Notes: a model not told the origin generated them from the letters alone. A stretch of 64,000 nucleotides of DNA from Phymatolithon calcareum (GCA_977006965.1 OZ345357.1:2294001-2358000); one strand, 5' to 3'; shown: positions 52,101 to 61,348, counted from the stretch's first letter. Numbers and translations: made by a program.

Positions 52101-53126
52101 TTATACGAACTTGTCTACACATCTTTACCAATGTTTGGGAACCTCTCTCTCTTCGGCGAGCTCGTGCTTGAGAAGGCACACCAGTCGCTAAAGCGAGCAA
52201 TACGTCAATCTAACAACAGAGACGTACAGCTACAGTCTGTGCAAAGTGCTCTGTTCGATGATTGGCAGGGACGCCTCACCATGTCTGCAAGCTCAGCTCG
52301 AGAAGGGAACAGGAAGGCTGTTCGAGCTTGCTTTCGTCTACTGGCCGGAAGAGAGGCACTGTTGCAAAAATCAGGCGAGGTCGATCACACTATGAACGAA
52401 CAAGTAACACGAGCCTTTGGCCCTGGGCTGAGCATACTATCAGAACTGCGAACACAGGGAAAGTCTGTATTGTCCGCTCGCTACAGACCATGTCATTGTC
52501 CGAAATGGACTCTGCAGAAACCAATAGAGCCAATTTCTGCCACAGCAGTGGAAGCCTCCGTCCCCTGCAGGCAACGAGCTCTTCTCCTTTTCGTGACTTG
52601 TTTTTCTGTGCAGAGGAGACAATCAGGAGTCTCATTCTCAGACAAAGCGATTATCGAGGGTGCTAATGGTGTGAAGGGTTCTATAATTTGCCGAGGAGCC
52701 ATTATTGAAGTCGTTACACTGGGTCCCGCCACAAGTGCGCACCATTTTCCCTTTGTACTGTGCAGAGGACTCAATCTTCCCCATCCAGATACTCCTTCTC
52801 TCTGGTGCGTGCAAACGCTTGTCGCGCTTGGGACCACGAATAGCTATGAAAAAGTTTTCGCAGCTGTGACGCCATGTGCACGCGTACCGGAAGAGAATGT
52901 TTATGGAAAAGCTGTCTATCACTTACCCGACGTCTCAAAACTTTCTCTACTTGAATTGGATCGCTACACACGCATGGTTCCTGCTCTTCATGTTTGTCTC
53001 CCATCAAAGTGTGAGTTAAACATTTCCCAGGGGAGTATTCAACACTGGGAAGGAGCGTCGCCATTACAAGGCTCAAAATTCATCCCACTATCTCGCAGAG
53101 AAGGATTTCCTCCACGATCAGGGTAG
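49113..53126 (+). CDS. Large DDE-type transposase (Tnp2/Plavaka-like)
   Basis: 1337 codons from the ATG at 49113 in one uninterrupted frame. The N-terminus is strongly basic (MKRSTRRRRRSHN). The central core (about 50860-51230) has LLFWDGFEIHKGKS, then a strand and helix ending FLDLVGFLGDTPAINAALDI, directly followed by FGHTGAACCHLCRF. An Asp-bearing strand, a GDTPA-type turn and a Cys-His-x-Cys zinc-like loop in this order is how the RNase-H core of Tnp2/Plavaka (CACTA/KDZ-related) transposases reads. The following HLLTGHIRDCINVAF helix and the long C-terminal helical part also fit. Family knowledge: such enzymes cut and paste DNA transposons. The frame has no stop or frameshift, so this copy may be intact or recent. 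I did not find matching terminal inverted repeats, so the element's ends are unknown. Confidence 0.6.
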   Translation: MKRSTRRRRRSHNIFPLIPENHLSGVGSTNAFSHNAPRTLTESILQPIRPPSVPSTEHFSAPRSQEEPEFCTDQEEEVVPFTDIRPRNTSHEPANKECAQDVVNSDVMSIIGNWRVLWSLLMTHGSRRLTKDQFQSVRVFADAVRSLPKASQAFWLEETFMENGNNVPSRKVSYLPHFSTLVKVWRPLLFRLLAPRYLDCQVPVDATKAGVRKRPYRSDAVLHTSVRVVLPSEYARSDVATPEVFDAICSTSLSYRRDSGVQQDPSGNIASSCIDVVPVVAARRWFYGQPTFISVDYSSCSGPYTGFGEAGDTIHVTAINSEGLDERITRSFAISTADYGAVQLEGLICYVWTVHHQKRHHDAEFSDKGLHVLSQRDREIVEAFNFITYTSPGDSVNIHVPEIPDLGDIELSDAEDATTPRQRNIGPRLTEARRARSAALKKRKTQLANAWKEWQKPLLKPGDIVAMLAPSSQTRTQGTVLTSMDRQSRLLLIHRFWIENEECSRHVLWIPGGRLVGETTDGLLSRNSLFRSLCDSLLDSELYLPVRSVVLSAVHGGTRGPLKFKPVSSVGTLSSGELYCVYRFLLFWDGFEIHKGKSVSGEGVYLLCLNLPTQARSSPSAVRIVSLTPPGVKADAVLEKILDDIAQGMSVGFVDIDANGTQRRIFLDLVGFLGDTPAINAALDIFGHTGAACCHLCRFVRRSSTTVGSRFSAKSQNASISSMARSFYAHVAVRDCDAQHETLRLLGMKSRLTPANTILHSMRSRLLSVGTPIWQTDTGFPVIPCDFDPYRSCIVSPDHLLTGHIRDCINVAFKLLPTALHRSLCEGYMIALLAECGLPTQNRLLDPVKKALFSMSMTELYALSVVAGPAFQMGCAAPETGSNNPEISAKCTSAISLVQSSADMVAEMWFQPQLERDGADALSAYDSNSGTSYIEHIQHITNKHIAHVEAMCAMDDDDFSCLNDSSISKCRLIELEQEYSSCMKTIKQVDKPNVHRLYELVYTSLPMFGNLSLFGELVLEKAHQSLKRAIRQSNNRDVQLQSVQSALFDDWQGRLTMSASSAREGNRKAVRACFRLLAGREALLQKSGEVDHTMNEQVTRAFGPGLSILSELRTQGKSVLSARYRPCHCPKWTLQKPIEPISATAVEASVPCRQRALLLFVTCFSVQRRQSGVSFSDKAIIEGANGVKGSIICRGAIIEVVTLGPATSAHHFPFVLCRGLNLPHPDTPSLWCVQTLVALGTTNSYEKVFAAVTPCARVPEENVYGKAVYHLPDVSKLSLLELDRYTRMVPALHVCLPSKCELNISQGSIQHWEGASPLQGSKFIPLSRREGFPPRSG

Positions 53127-54506
53127 CCGTGTCCGTTTACGCCATCCCTGCTCCGAGGTTACTCGTCTAATAATACACCTTCGTAAAATAGTGAACGACC
53201 CCTCGGACTTAAGCCATCTGTGCATTAAATTCTGTGGTATCGACAGAGCAAATTTGTAAAGCGCTGAAAAGCAATTCGATACTCAGTACAGGTAGTCTGT
53301 ACGAACGGGCAAGCTGCCCATTCGTATACTTTCATCAACCAGCTAGTTCTTGTGCCTGGGTTATGCGCTATTGGCGAAAATGTCTCTCTCCCACGATACA
53401 ATTCTATTTCGCACAAAGTTCGTCGAGGGAAACGTCATTCTGTTCTCAATTCCGGTTGAAGCGCTAAGGATTTACCGTCCGTCCTCAGCCACCCCAGAAG
53501 ACGAGCGCACTGCACCCAATGGCACAACAGCAAGAAACGGGAACTGGCCTCGTTATATCCAGTCGAACCGCACGCCGATCCCGTTGCAGCACGGATAACA
53601 CAAAAAGATCCAGTGCGCCGCGCCTAGGAATACCTGGTGGATTCAACCAGTACTCTCTTGCAACGGGATATGTCTTCCCGGATGGGCATGATATTCTTCC
53701 TGTTATCTCTCCCAGAGTCAGAGTCATACGAATTGGTTTCGTATCAACTACAAGTCAGCTTAGTTCTCTCGATTCCCCCATTCTATACACATTTTCACTG
53801 AATACCACAAACTTGTTGCCTTTTAGAATCTCTCCAGTGAAGGATGCAGCATAGTCCTGCGCTCGCAGTAGTTGTGTGTCGAGAAACGAGACTACCACGG
53901 CTACATGTCATCCAAAGATTGGTACATACAGCATAATGCGCTGTCCACTACAAGAAAAGATATCTACGCAATATTTTCTTTCGTTCAAATAGGCAGAAAA
54001 TCAAGGTTCCAGCCTTGGCCTTCAAAATAACCTTAAAATTATGGTTATTTAACGATGTATATATGGTATGAGCTCAATTTCGCTCCCGCAGTGCACTGTT
54101 GTTAGTAAGAATAATATCACCGTTTTTATTCCAAACTATAACGTGAAGTCGACTGTACTCAGCCATGCATAGGAAAACAGAATCGAAGATCTTGACCGAC
54201 CGACAAACAAAAGAAAACATAGAGTAATAGAACGCAGATTGAGTAAAAGTTTCATGTCAATAAGCTCCCCGTCGTCATTTTCTTGCATGGACTACTTGCT
54301 GCATGCGGTATCTACGTATACTGTACTGTACCTGACCGGATCTCCTTCCTGCGTGCTGGCTGGCAGTACAGTACGAAATAAGATTTATCTGCTTACAGTA
54401 ATACTTATCTGGGAAGCAGCTTCTATTCGTTTTTCTGATGGCCAAGATTTGCGGGAACACCCGGTAGGAAAATTGACGCGCTACAGTACTGTAGATACCC
54501 ACCCTG
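53127..54506. other. Intergenic with possible frame-shifted relic
   Basis: Just after the transposase. It contains a 31-nt imperfect hairpin near 53298-53325 (TACGAACGGGCA / TGCCCATTCGTA). Two overlapping plus-strand frames (53380-53598 and 53519-53854) have protein-like runs (SLSHDTILFRTKFVEGNVI; GGFNQYSLATGYVFPDGHD) that would need one frameshift to join. They may be a broken gene or the trailing part of the element. From 54300 to 54506 the DNA is rich in TACTGTA/TACAGTA words. Confidence 0.45.
54318..54493. promoter_or_regulatory. Cluster of TACTGTA/TACAGTA words upstream of 54507 gene
   Basis: TACTGTACTGTACC at about 54318-54331, CAGTACAGTACG near 54364-54375 and CTACAGTACTGTAG at 54481-54494. 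The last is a perfect palindrome ending 13 bp before the ATG. Position suggests a core promoter element; this is inference. Confidence 0.35.
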
Positions 54507-55085
54507 ATGGACTTCGAGGATGTGGACTTGCCGGCGGTCAATTTTCCCCCAGAAACGATGCGCCGGCGCCACTCATCGTCCGGGCGTGTCGAGCAGTCGA
54601 CGCCAATATTAAGTTTTCCGGCATCCTCCTACAGCGTGGACGGTTGTCTGGCGGGGCCAGCGTACGGGGTGCCGATAAGCGCACATGGTCCTGTAGCGCT
54701 TTCAGCGAGTGAGTTACGATTTTCGCTCTCGCCTCCCATCATGGGGTTACCTGTGGTGATAGTTTTGCCTATAGCAGACATTATCCCCGGTTCGCTGAAG
54801 CTGTGCGAGCCATTGTTTTCTGCGCGGCACATTAGCGGCGTGGTGCGGAAGGCAGACGCGACCGCACGCTTCCGTGTCGACGTTGTAAAATATGGCGGCA
54901 CGGAGGAACTTTTCAAGGCGTTGGAAAAAGTCGTCACGGAGGCGGCGGAGGAGGCAAGACTGTCAAGAGCGCGGGCAGATACGGCTCATACGGGGCCGTT
55001 TGTCAAAACTGGGAAGCATTTTGCGTTAGTTGATCCACATGCTCCCGCTTGTTTCCATCTTACCGACCAGGTGGAACCGGCGTAG
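54507..55085 (+). CDS. Unknown 192-residue protein
   Basis: A single-exon frame, ATG at 54507, starting MDFEDVDLPAVNFPPETMRR. Residues 1-95 are Ser/Pro-rich; about 100-125 form a hydrophobic strand-rich part (PIMGLPVVIVLPIADIIPG); and 130-160 a helix (ELFKALEKVVTEAAEEARLSR). I recognise no family. The GC-rich, even codon use and the strong motif cluster directly upstream favour a real gene. It has no overlap with its neighbours. Function unknown. Confidence 0.55.
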   Translation: MDFEDVDLPAVNFPPETMRRRHSSSGRVEQSTPILSFPASSYSVDGCLAGPAYGVPISAHGPVALSASELRFSLSPPIMGLPVVIVLPIADIIPGSLKLCEPLFSARHISGVVRKADATARFRVDVVKYGGTEELFKALEKVVTEAAEEARLSRARADTAHTGPFVKTGKHFALVDPHAPACFHLTDQVEPA

Positions 55086-55970
55086 TGGCGAATTGTGGCC
55101 ATTGTTGGGAAAGGACGGACGGACGTTTGTGGATGGAGCTCACTCATTACGACCCTCTTATTCCAGGAGATGAATTTTATTTAGGAAGTGGCAGACTCGC
55201 GTTCTGGTGAATGAGGCCAGTTTCTGTACTGTAGTGTAGAAAGATGCCATGGTAACACGATAGGAATCACAATACTGTAACCAATATAGCACAGTGGTTC
55301 AATTTTGCAAACTATGTCAGTCGGTAAATGACCGGCTTTTTTGAAAGCAGGGCAAAGTGAACCGAACCGAACCGAACCGAACCGAACCGGGGTCAATCAG
55401 TTGCCAAATTTAACGCCCGGAGTAGAGAGGATATCTACAGTATCTGGTGCATCGAAGAATTCTCGTGCAAGAAAAGACAGGCCGACAGGGGGGATACTAA
55501 TAGCTCCAGAGCTCACTCAATCCTCAAAGCGCCCCACTCGCTCTCCATTCGATCACCAACTGGCTCAATGACCAAGTTAGTACTGATTGACTGACTGTCA
55601 ATCATCGTTCATATGCGCAATGGAAGAAGGTGAGTGAGTGTCTGTCGTCGTCGTGATGGACACGAATCATTGATTTGTGACGCAGTCCGCCACGGTCTAC
55701 AATACAGAGGAATGGTGTGGGAATGAGCTTTGGTTCAGGCGGGACGGAGTTCCGGCAACGAAGTCGCTCTTTGCGGAAATGGCAATTTTTGACATTGGGG
55801 ACATACATAGATGTATTCTGTAGGCAAGGTTCCGGTGTTTATGCACGATGCACGTGCGGTCAGGGTAGGAAATTGCAATGGAATAATGGACGCGGGCGCG
55901 TGAGAGATATTGCATATTGCATATTCGGCTATGCACCACATTTACAAAAAGCGATGGCCAAAGCAGGAAG
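55086..55970. other. Intergenic
   Basis: Between the 54507 gene and the convergent calmodulin-like gene. It contains a pentanucleotide repeat (55359-55388) and TGTACTGTAGTGTAG near 55224-55238. No gene supported. Confidence 0.5.
55359..55388. repeat. GAACC pentanucleotide repeat
   Basis: Six tandem units (GAACC)6. It overlaps no supported gene. Confidence 0.9.
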
Positions 55971-56510
55971 TCATGCGGAGAGCATTTTGGCAAGTGTAGC
56001 ACACGCGACTCGACCGTCAGGCTGTACGTCGATTTCGGCGATCACGGCGTCAAGTTCAGCCTCGTCCAGAGGTTCTCCCAGGGTGGTCAAGGCATCCTTC
56101 AACTCTGCGATGGAGATGAAGCCCGTACCGGACTTATCAAGAGTTCGAAACGCGTTCTCAAGATCCGATGCGGATGGACGTGGACACTCAGCTCTGATCT
56201 GCTTCACCGCGGTGAGCACATCGTCAAACGTTAGGGTACCGCCGTCAGGCTTATTCAACGAACCCAAAACCTCCTTCAACTTCTGCTCCGTCGGAGCTTC
56301 TCCGAACGCGCGCACTAGCGTACTGAGTTCGGATGCGGGTACAACACCTGCATGAATTGGCGACAGACGGATGTGGGGATGTCAGCGTTAACATTCGGGT
56401 CGCAGAAAAAAAAGCAACGGGAAGTGCGTGGCACACGTACCAGTTTTGGCGGAATCGAACACCTCGAAGGCGCTTCTGAGCTCGGCTATCTGATCCGCAG
56501 TGAGCTCCAT
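55971..56510 (-). CDS. Calmodulin-like EF-hand protein (2 exons)
   Basis: Exon 1 is 56510-56441 and exon 2 is 56347-55971; the 93-nt intron starts GTACGT and ends GCAG and splits one codon. The product is 148 residues, the size of calmodulin, starting MELTADQIAELRSAFEVFD, the usual calmodulin/light-chain opening. Four EF-hand-sized segments are visible. The third loop, DKSGTGFISIAE, keeps ligand positions. The first (DSAKTGVVPASE), second (NKPDGGTLTFDD) and fourth (DVQPDGRVACAT) lack standard acidic ligands, so calcium binding may be limited to one site. A divergent calmodulin-like protein or essential myosin light chain are the two best options. The intron position and spliced continuity support the model. 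The ORF continuing upstream of 56510 has no support. Confidence 0.85.
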
Positions 56511-56890
56511 GGCGAGTCTACACAGGCGCGACGTGCGCGGCAAGCGACGAAAGCGGTGAACAGAGTGTTGTGGAATTCCACGTAAATTTACTCCAGACCA
56601 GACGGCATCTCTGAATGCATCATTACAGTAATGATGCACGTATGATAAGATTGAGGACAGATTTTTTGGTTTTTCGTTCAAATTTCCAAAGAGGCGCCTG
56701 AATTCCATTCCCGCGCAATTTGGGAGCCCCTGATCCGTAACGATAGATCGATCATGATTCGCAGCTCGAATCGTACTCACCATTGCACCGAACGAAACGG
56801 AAGCACGGACGGATACCAGACCCCAATTCCTCCCCCCGCCTCACAACCCCTCCGACCGCCCATCGCTTACTCTTGGCACAGCCCCAGTCG
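56511..56890. promoter_or_regulatory. Divergent promoter region
   Basis: 380 bp between the calmodulin-like gene and the alanine-rich gene, which point away from each other. The words CATTACAGTAATG lie near 56620-56632. No coding sequence is supported; the frame upstream of 56891 starts only with a TTG. Confidence 0.4.
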
Positions 56891-59800
56891 ATGCTTGTCA
56901 ACTCCGCGGCGCTCAGCGAGGCTGACGCCGCTCTGCGCGCCTTTGCGAGCGCCGGTGCAGACGAGCGTTCCCGAAATCGTTTCGCCCGTTCGTTGCGCCC
57001 GTCCGCACTGACCGCCCTGCTTCACCATCTCCAAACTTCCGCCTCAGGCCCAGCTGTCGATGCCCTCCGGCTCCTCTGGGCATCCTCTCTTCCGCGCTCG
57101 GAGCTCATAGCAGCGCTACTTGCCGCCCCCTCTGTGTCCACTCTCGTCGCCGAGTTGGACGTTCTCGCTCGCGGTGCAAAACATCTCAGCGTGCTGACGG
57201 CTTGCGCTGCAGCTGCCGCCCGCGATCCGAGCGATCCGAGCAAGCTTGCTTCAAGTAAAGTTTTGCTGGCATGCGCACGTGCCGCTCAAATACGCCCCGA
57301 CCCGCGTGCACGCTGCGCTGCTGCGCGCATTGTCGCCGTCGCCGTGCACATCCTCGTTGACAAGGCTGCTGCTCCCGCAGATGGTGTGCTTGCGCTTGCC
57401 GATGCTGGCTTCGCCGTTCAGGCTGCCGCGCCTGCTGTGCGTCGCGCGAATCAACTGGCAGATCGTGAGGAAGCAGCACCTCCGCTTTTCCACGCACTGC
57501 TGTTGCTACTTCCGCGAGTACCGGCTGGAAATTTACGCGCTGATGTCGCAGCGGCTGCCGCGCAGCTTGCCGCGTCGGCGCGCGGCGCAGCGGCGCGGGC
57601 GTGCATGCTGGCCATGCAAAGCGCGGCTGCGGAAGACGCAATTGTTGCCGACGCGCTGCTCGCGCTGTACGAAAGGTCGCTGGAGCAGGTCATTGAAAAA
57701 ACATCATCTGACAAAGCTAGCGAACGAAGTGGGGAGGGACCTGTGCGTCTAATTGGTGCCATGGACGTTGCGTTTGTGTACGCCCTGCTCGCACAGGCGT
57801 CGGCGAAGAAACGATGTCTGGCGCTTCTGCATGCACTCTGCGACGCCCCGTCAGAAGTATTCGCACCGGGCGCTAGCGCCGCAGGTTCCTCCTCCGCGGC
57901 AGCGCGTCTGGACCCACCGGCTGAGCGCGGGCGGTCCCGTGCACTTCTTGGCGCGCTCTCCGTGCCTGGTTCGGAGGAGCACAGCGCTCTTGTTGCTGAT
58001 GTGTGCGACTCGCTCGCACGGGCACCCGGTGCTGCTGCACGTGCATGGGGCGCTCGCACTCTTGGCGCCCTGTTCCGCGGACATCCTAGCGCTCGCGAAC
58101 GGGTGTTGCATCACGTATTCTCTGCGCTCGCGCATGCCGATGAGGCTGATCGCGCTGCACCCACGGCTTATATCTCCCTTCTCGATGAGCTGTCACAATT
58201 GGCAGACTCTGCACCCCTCTTCCGTTCACATGTACCAGTACTCGCACACTGGCTTGGCTATCTCACTGCCATGCCATTCGATGCCGCGGTTGCTGTTGTA
58301 GCTGCTCTTGCGCGTATCGCGGCTACACTCCCCGCACTATGCGACCGGTTGCTACTCCATCTGCGCAAGCTGGGCGCCGCTCGCGCTCGCGTTTCCCGCT
58401 GTCTCGCCCTGCACGGCCTCGTCGCTCTTGCGGCCGCGCCCTCCACACCCGCTCATGTATTCGGGGAGGTTGCAGCTCTTCTCGCGACAGCGCTTACCCG
58501 TGCCCGAGATACTCGCGTTCCTGCTCTTAAGCTCCTTGCCGACGCTGTCCGCACCGCTGCTCCGGGTGCTCGCTCGAAGCGCTGGCTGCCGCTCAACACA
58601 GCGGTGCTTGCTCACCTTGCAGCCATCACAGGCGGTCCAGGCGGTGGTCCATTGTCGCCTGCCCTTCGTCTTTCCGACTGTTTTGCACCGTGCTGCAGTG
58701 GCACCGCAGGTCTGCGGGAAGCGCCATTGCTACTGTCTTATGCACTTGCGCTGCGCGCTGAGCTAGCGCCGAGTGCAGCACTGTGCTCCGCGACTGAGTC
58801 GCATATTGTTGATGCGCGCGCCGCACTCGCAAGCGCATGTGTGCCGCCACAGGTTGCAAACCCTGCTGCTATGGCGAAATGGGTGTCTGCCCGCGTCGCG
58901 ATGCTTGCTGCACTGTGTGAGACTTTCCTCGTGGCGGATAACTGTCCGTTCACACGCGTGCTCCCTGTTTACGCTCTTGCATTCGTTGTACGCGACGCAG
59001 TACCGACGGCATGGCGCGCCCGTCCTGCACATGAGCGATCGTGCCCGGCGGCGACGGGTGCCGATGCACCCGGGGGAGCTATTGCTTCGGCTTTGGGAAC
59101 TATATCGGCGCGTGAACGGTGTGCGCATGAAAGTCTCGCGGAATCAAAATGGTTCGGCGAGCTGGAGGCGGCTGGTGCAGTTTCGGGGGCGTGCTCACTC
59201 GAGCTTGCAGACTGTTTGCGCGTGTTGGCTTCTCTTAATGCGGTCGAAGATGCAGTTGGCCGATATGCGGCGTCTATGCTGCGGGCGGAGGTCTTGCTTC
59301 GAATTGTGGTGGTTTTTCCCAGACGTGATGACCCGCGAGTGGAGGATTGGGGAGGTGACGTGATGAGAGTCGCGAAGAGAGCTTTCGTGGATACAAACCC
59401 GGGACGAGTGGAAGAGTTACCATCAAAAAGTTTGGAGAATTCTGGAGGAAAGATTATTGTAAAGAGCGAGCAGCAGAAAAGGGCACGCACATCACTTCGA
59501 TGTGCATCCAAACAAAGTTCCACAAGTGGTCAGTCGGCACGGAAAAGGGGGCGCGTGTCTGTGCCCCCGATAGAGGTGAACGCATGGAGTGTGAAACAAA
59601 AGCGGCTCCGCGGTATTCCTGTGCCGGAGAGACCAAAAATACCCGAGTCGCCTGGGAGGAGCAGTAGCACGAGCAGCATGCTGGGTTCTGCAGTGGATGA
59701 CTTGACTTCGGAAGGTTCTCTGGTAATGGACACTTTTCGGGAAGTTGAAGAAGCAGTGCAGAAAATGAAGTACGAACCGGCGCGAGATGCATTGGCAAAA

Positions 59801-61348
59801 GTGTTGGAAAAACGCAACTTTGACTGCGAAAATGCCCGACTGTCGTCGCGCTCCTCAGCAGTCAAGCTACTATTACGGGGCATGTCGATGGAATTCAATG
59901 CCCGCCAGTGGGGCTTCTTGGTCGGCGGCGACTGCAGAAATTCCACGGCTATAGAATGCGCTCGGGAATTGGTGTCGCTATTCGAGCTGGACTTTAAGCG
60001 AAGTATGAGCAATTCATTGGCTCTGGATTACCTCGAGTTGCTGTCGAGGTTCATCGATTCTTCACGAAATGAGTCTGAAGCCGATGCGACTGCAATTCGT
60101 TGTTTCTTGGCGGAAACCGCAACACGGATTCTGAAGGAGTACTCTATCTCGCAAATACGCATTGTCCGCTCTCTGTTTGGGCTCCTACTCTCTTCTTTGG
60201 ACGACACCGTCGCAATCGGTGTAGTGCAAAGTACATTTGAATGGCTCGGAGTTCAACAAGGCGTACTCGATTCGCAGTTCAAGAACGAAGATGGACGAGT
60301 CAGGTTTTCAGATGGAAACTACGACCACGATATTTTGGAGGAGGCATACGCATTGGACGGGGTGGTCCCAGATTCGCAATCATCAAAAGCAACACAGGAG
60401 TTTACATCACCCGATGATTCGGCAAGTGTAGTGGACGAAGGCAAAACAAGACATAACATTGCCACAAGATCCCAAAAACGACGGCGCACATCACCAAGGA
60501 CAGCAGCAAAGGACTGTACAGAAACGGAACCTGTAGCAGACAAAAGTCCACCGGCAGATTCGCTTCTGCCGAACGGGACGAAAGTGAATGAACTCGGACT
60601 CAACGACACGGAAGAAAGTTGCCTGCTGTGCGTGCAAGCGGCGCTGCAGCGATTAGACGAAGCGCTACCGTCGGGTGAGACGTTGCGGTTCATGCACACT
60701 CTGGAGCCCGACGCGTTAATCGCAGAGCTCGAGCGTCTTTCGCAATGCACCGCAGCATTCCGAGCGCTTCTAGCAACTCAGAAACAGGCACGTGGACGGG
60801 GACGAATCACATGGGCACGCGCACTGGTAAGACGGGCGGCCGAGACGCTATGGCGATTACTAGGGGCGGCAAGCTCAGCACTGGAAGGCACGCGACGCGA
60901 GATGCGTAACGCAGACTGCCAGCTCGACGCCGACCATTTCGGAGCGGTATTCAGCGCTTGCGCTCGCGTGCTTCGGGCAACGCTGGGCGAGGACGAGACT
61001 GCACGGGCCGCAAGGGCTTTGTGTGCAGGTGACGGTATGGCGTGCGCGCGCGCCAGAAGGGCGGCAGCAAGACTTGAGCTTGATGCGGCCGCGGCTGTTG
61101 CTGAGCTGGAGCGACATTGCTCGACTGATGGGGTGCTCGAGGACCTCAAGGCGGCGTACCGCGAAATTGTTGGGTGCACAGAGGTGGAGACAAGCGACGC
61201 TCCGGCTGTTGCGGCGAAGGCGAGGAAAAAGAGACGAGTGAGAAGTAGAAATAAGGTTGTGGATGACTGGTTGGAGGATGAGAATGGGGAGGACGATTTT
61301 GCGGATTTAGAAGACTTTCTTGTTGGATGTGATGAGAAGGACTTGTAG
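56891..61348 (+). CDS. Giant alanine-rich helical-repeat protein, unknown
   Basis: 1485 codons from the first ATG, at 56891 (MLVNSAALSEADAALRAF). Residues 1 to about 810 are extremely Ala/Leu/Arg-rich and look like stacked helices (HEAT/armadillo type), for example LLHHLQTSASGPAVDALRLL and ALLHALCDAPSEVF. At about base 59340 the composition changes abruptly to normal, with a basic, Ser/Lys-rich linker (SEQQKRARTSLRCASKQ, RKRGRVSVPP) containing nuclear-signal-like clusters, then a helical domain (about 59740-60230), another linker (THNIATRSQKRRRTSPRTA-type) and a final Ala-rich helical part. The C-terminus is KKRRVRSRNKVVDDWLEDEN followed by an acidic tail. A large nuclear scaffold is likely. 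I considered centromere and Integrator-type HEAT proteins but see no diagnostic motif. Function unknown. Confidence 0.65.
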   Translation: MLVNSAALSEADAALRAFASAGADERSRNRFARSLRPSALTALLHHLQTSASGPAVDALRLLWASSLPRSELIAALLAAPSVSTLVAELDVLARGAKHLSVLTACAAAAARDPSDPSKLASSKVLLACARAAQIRPDPRARCAAARIVAVAVHILVDKAAAPADGVLALADAGFAVQAAAPAVRRANQLADREEAAPPLFHALLLLLPRVPAGNLRADVAAAAAQLAASARGAAARACMLAMQSAAAEDAIVADALLALYERSLEQVIEKTSSDKASERSGEGPVRLIGAMDVAFVYALLAQASAKKRCLALLHALCDAPSEVFAPGASAAGSSSAAARLDPPAERGRSRALLGALSVPGSEEHSALVADVCDSLARAPGAAARAWGARTLGALFRGHPSARERVLHHVFSALAHADEADRAAPTAYISLLDELSQLADSAPLFRSHVPVLAHWLGYLTAMPFDAAVAVVAALARIAATLPALCDRLLLHLRKLGAARARVSRCLALHGLVALAAAPSTPAHVFGEVAALLATALTRARDTRVPALKLLADAVRTAAPGARSKRWLPLNTAVLAHLAAITGGPGGGPLSPALRLSDCFAPCCSGTAGLREAPLLLSYALALRAELAPSAALCSATESHIVDARAALASACVPPQVANPAAMAKWVSARVAMLAALCETFLVADNCPFTRVLPVYALAFVVRDAVPTAWRARPAHERSCPAATGADAPGGAIASALGTISARERCAHESLAESKWFGELEAAGAVSGACSLELADCLRVLASLNAVEDAVGRYAASMLRAEVLLRIVVVFPRRDDPRVEDWGGDVMRVAKRAFVDTNPGRVEELPSKSLENSGGKIIVKSEQQKRARTSLRCASKQSSTSGQSARKRGRVSVPPIEVNAWSVKQKRLRGIPVPERPKIPESPGRSSSTSSMLGSAVDDLTSEGSLVMDTFREVEEAVQKMKYEPARDALAKVLEKRNFDCENARLSSRSSAVKLLLRGMSMEFNARQWGFLVGGDCRNSTAIECARELVSLFELDFKRSMSNSLALDYLELLSRFIDSSRNESEADATAIRCFLAETATRILKEYSISQIRIVRSLFGLLLSSLDDTVAIGVVQSTFEWLGVQQGVLDSQFKNEDGRVRFSDGNYDHDILEEAYALDGVVPDSQSSKATQEFTSPDDSASVVDEGKTRHNIATRSQKRRRTSPRTAAKDCTETEPVADKSPPADSLLPNGTKVNELGLNDTEESCLLCVQAALQRLDEALPSGETLRFMHTLEPDALIAELERLSQCTAAFRALLATQKQARGRGRITWARALVRRAAETLWRLLGAASSALEGTRREMRNADCQLDADHFGAVFSACARVLRATLGEDETARAARALCAGDGMACARARRAAARLELDAAAAVAELERHCSTDGVLEDLKAAYREIVGCTEVETSDAPAVAAKARKKRRVRSRNKVVDDWLEDENGEDDFADLEDFLVGCDEKDL

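Noticed and set aside
49113-53126. Shared peptide QGSKFIP in the transposase C-terminus and in the 47509-48804 frame
   Set aside because: Seven residues in low-confidence parts of two frames; I cannot separate chance from a common origin.
54239-54712. 157-codon plus-strand frame
   Set aside because: It runs through the TACTGTA motif cluster and into the 54507 gene in another frame; low protein-like quality.
55717-56355. 212-codon plus-strand frame
   Set aside because: It lies antisense to both exons of the calmodulin-like gene, whose spliced protein is clearly real; the frame is a shadow.
57186-58059. Several long minus-strand frames inside the alanine-rich gene
   Set aside because: GC-rich coding DNA suppresses stops on the opposite strand; composition is the mirror of the sense gene and no domain is seen.
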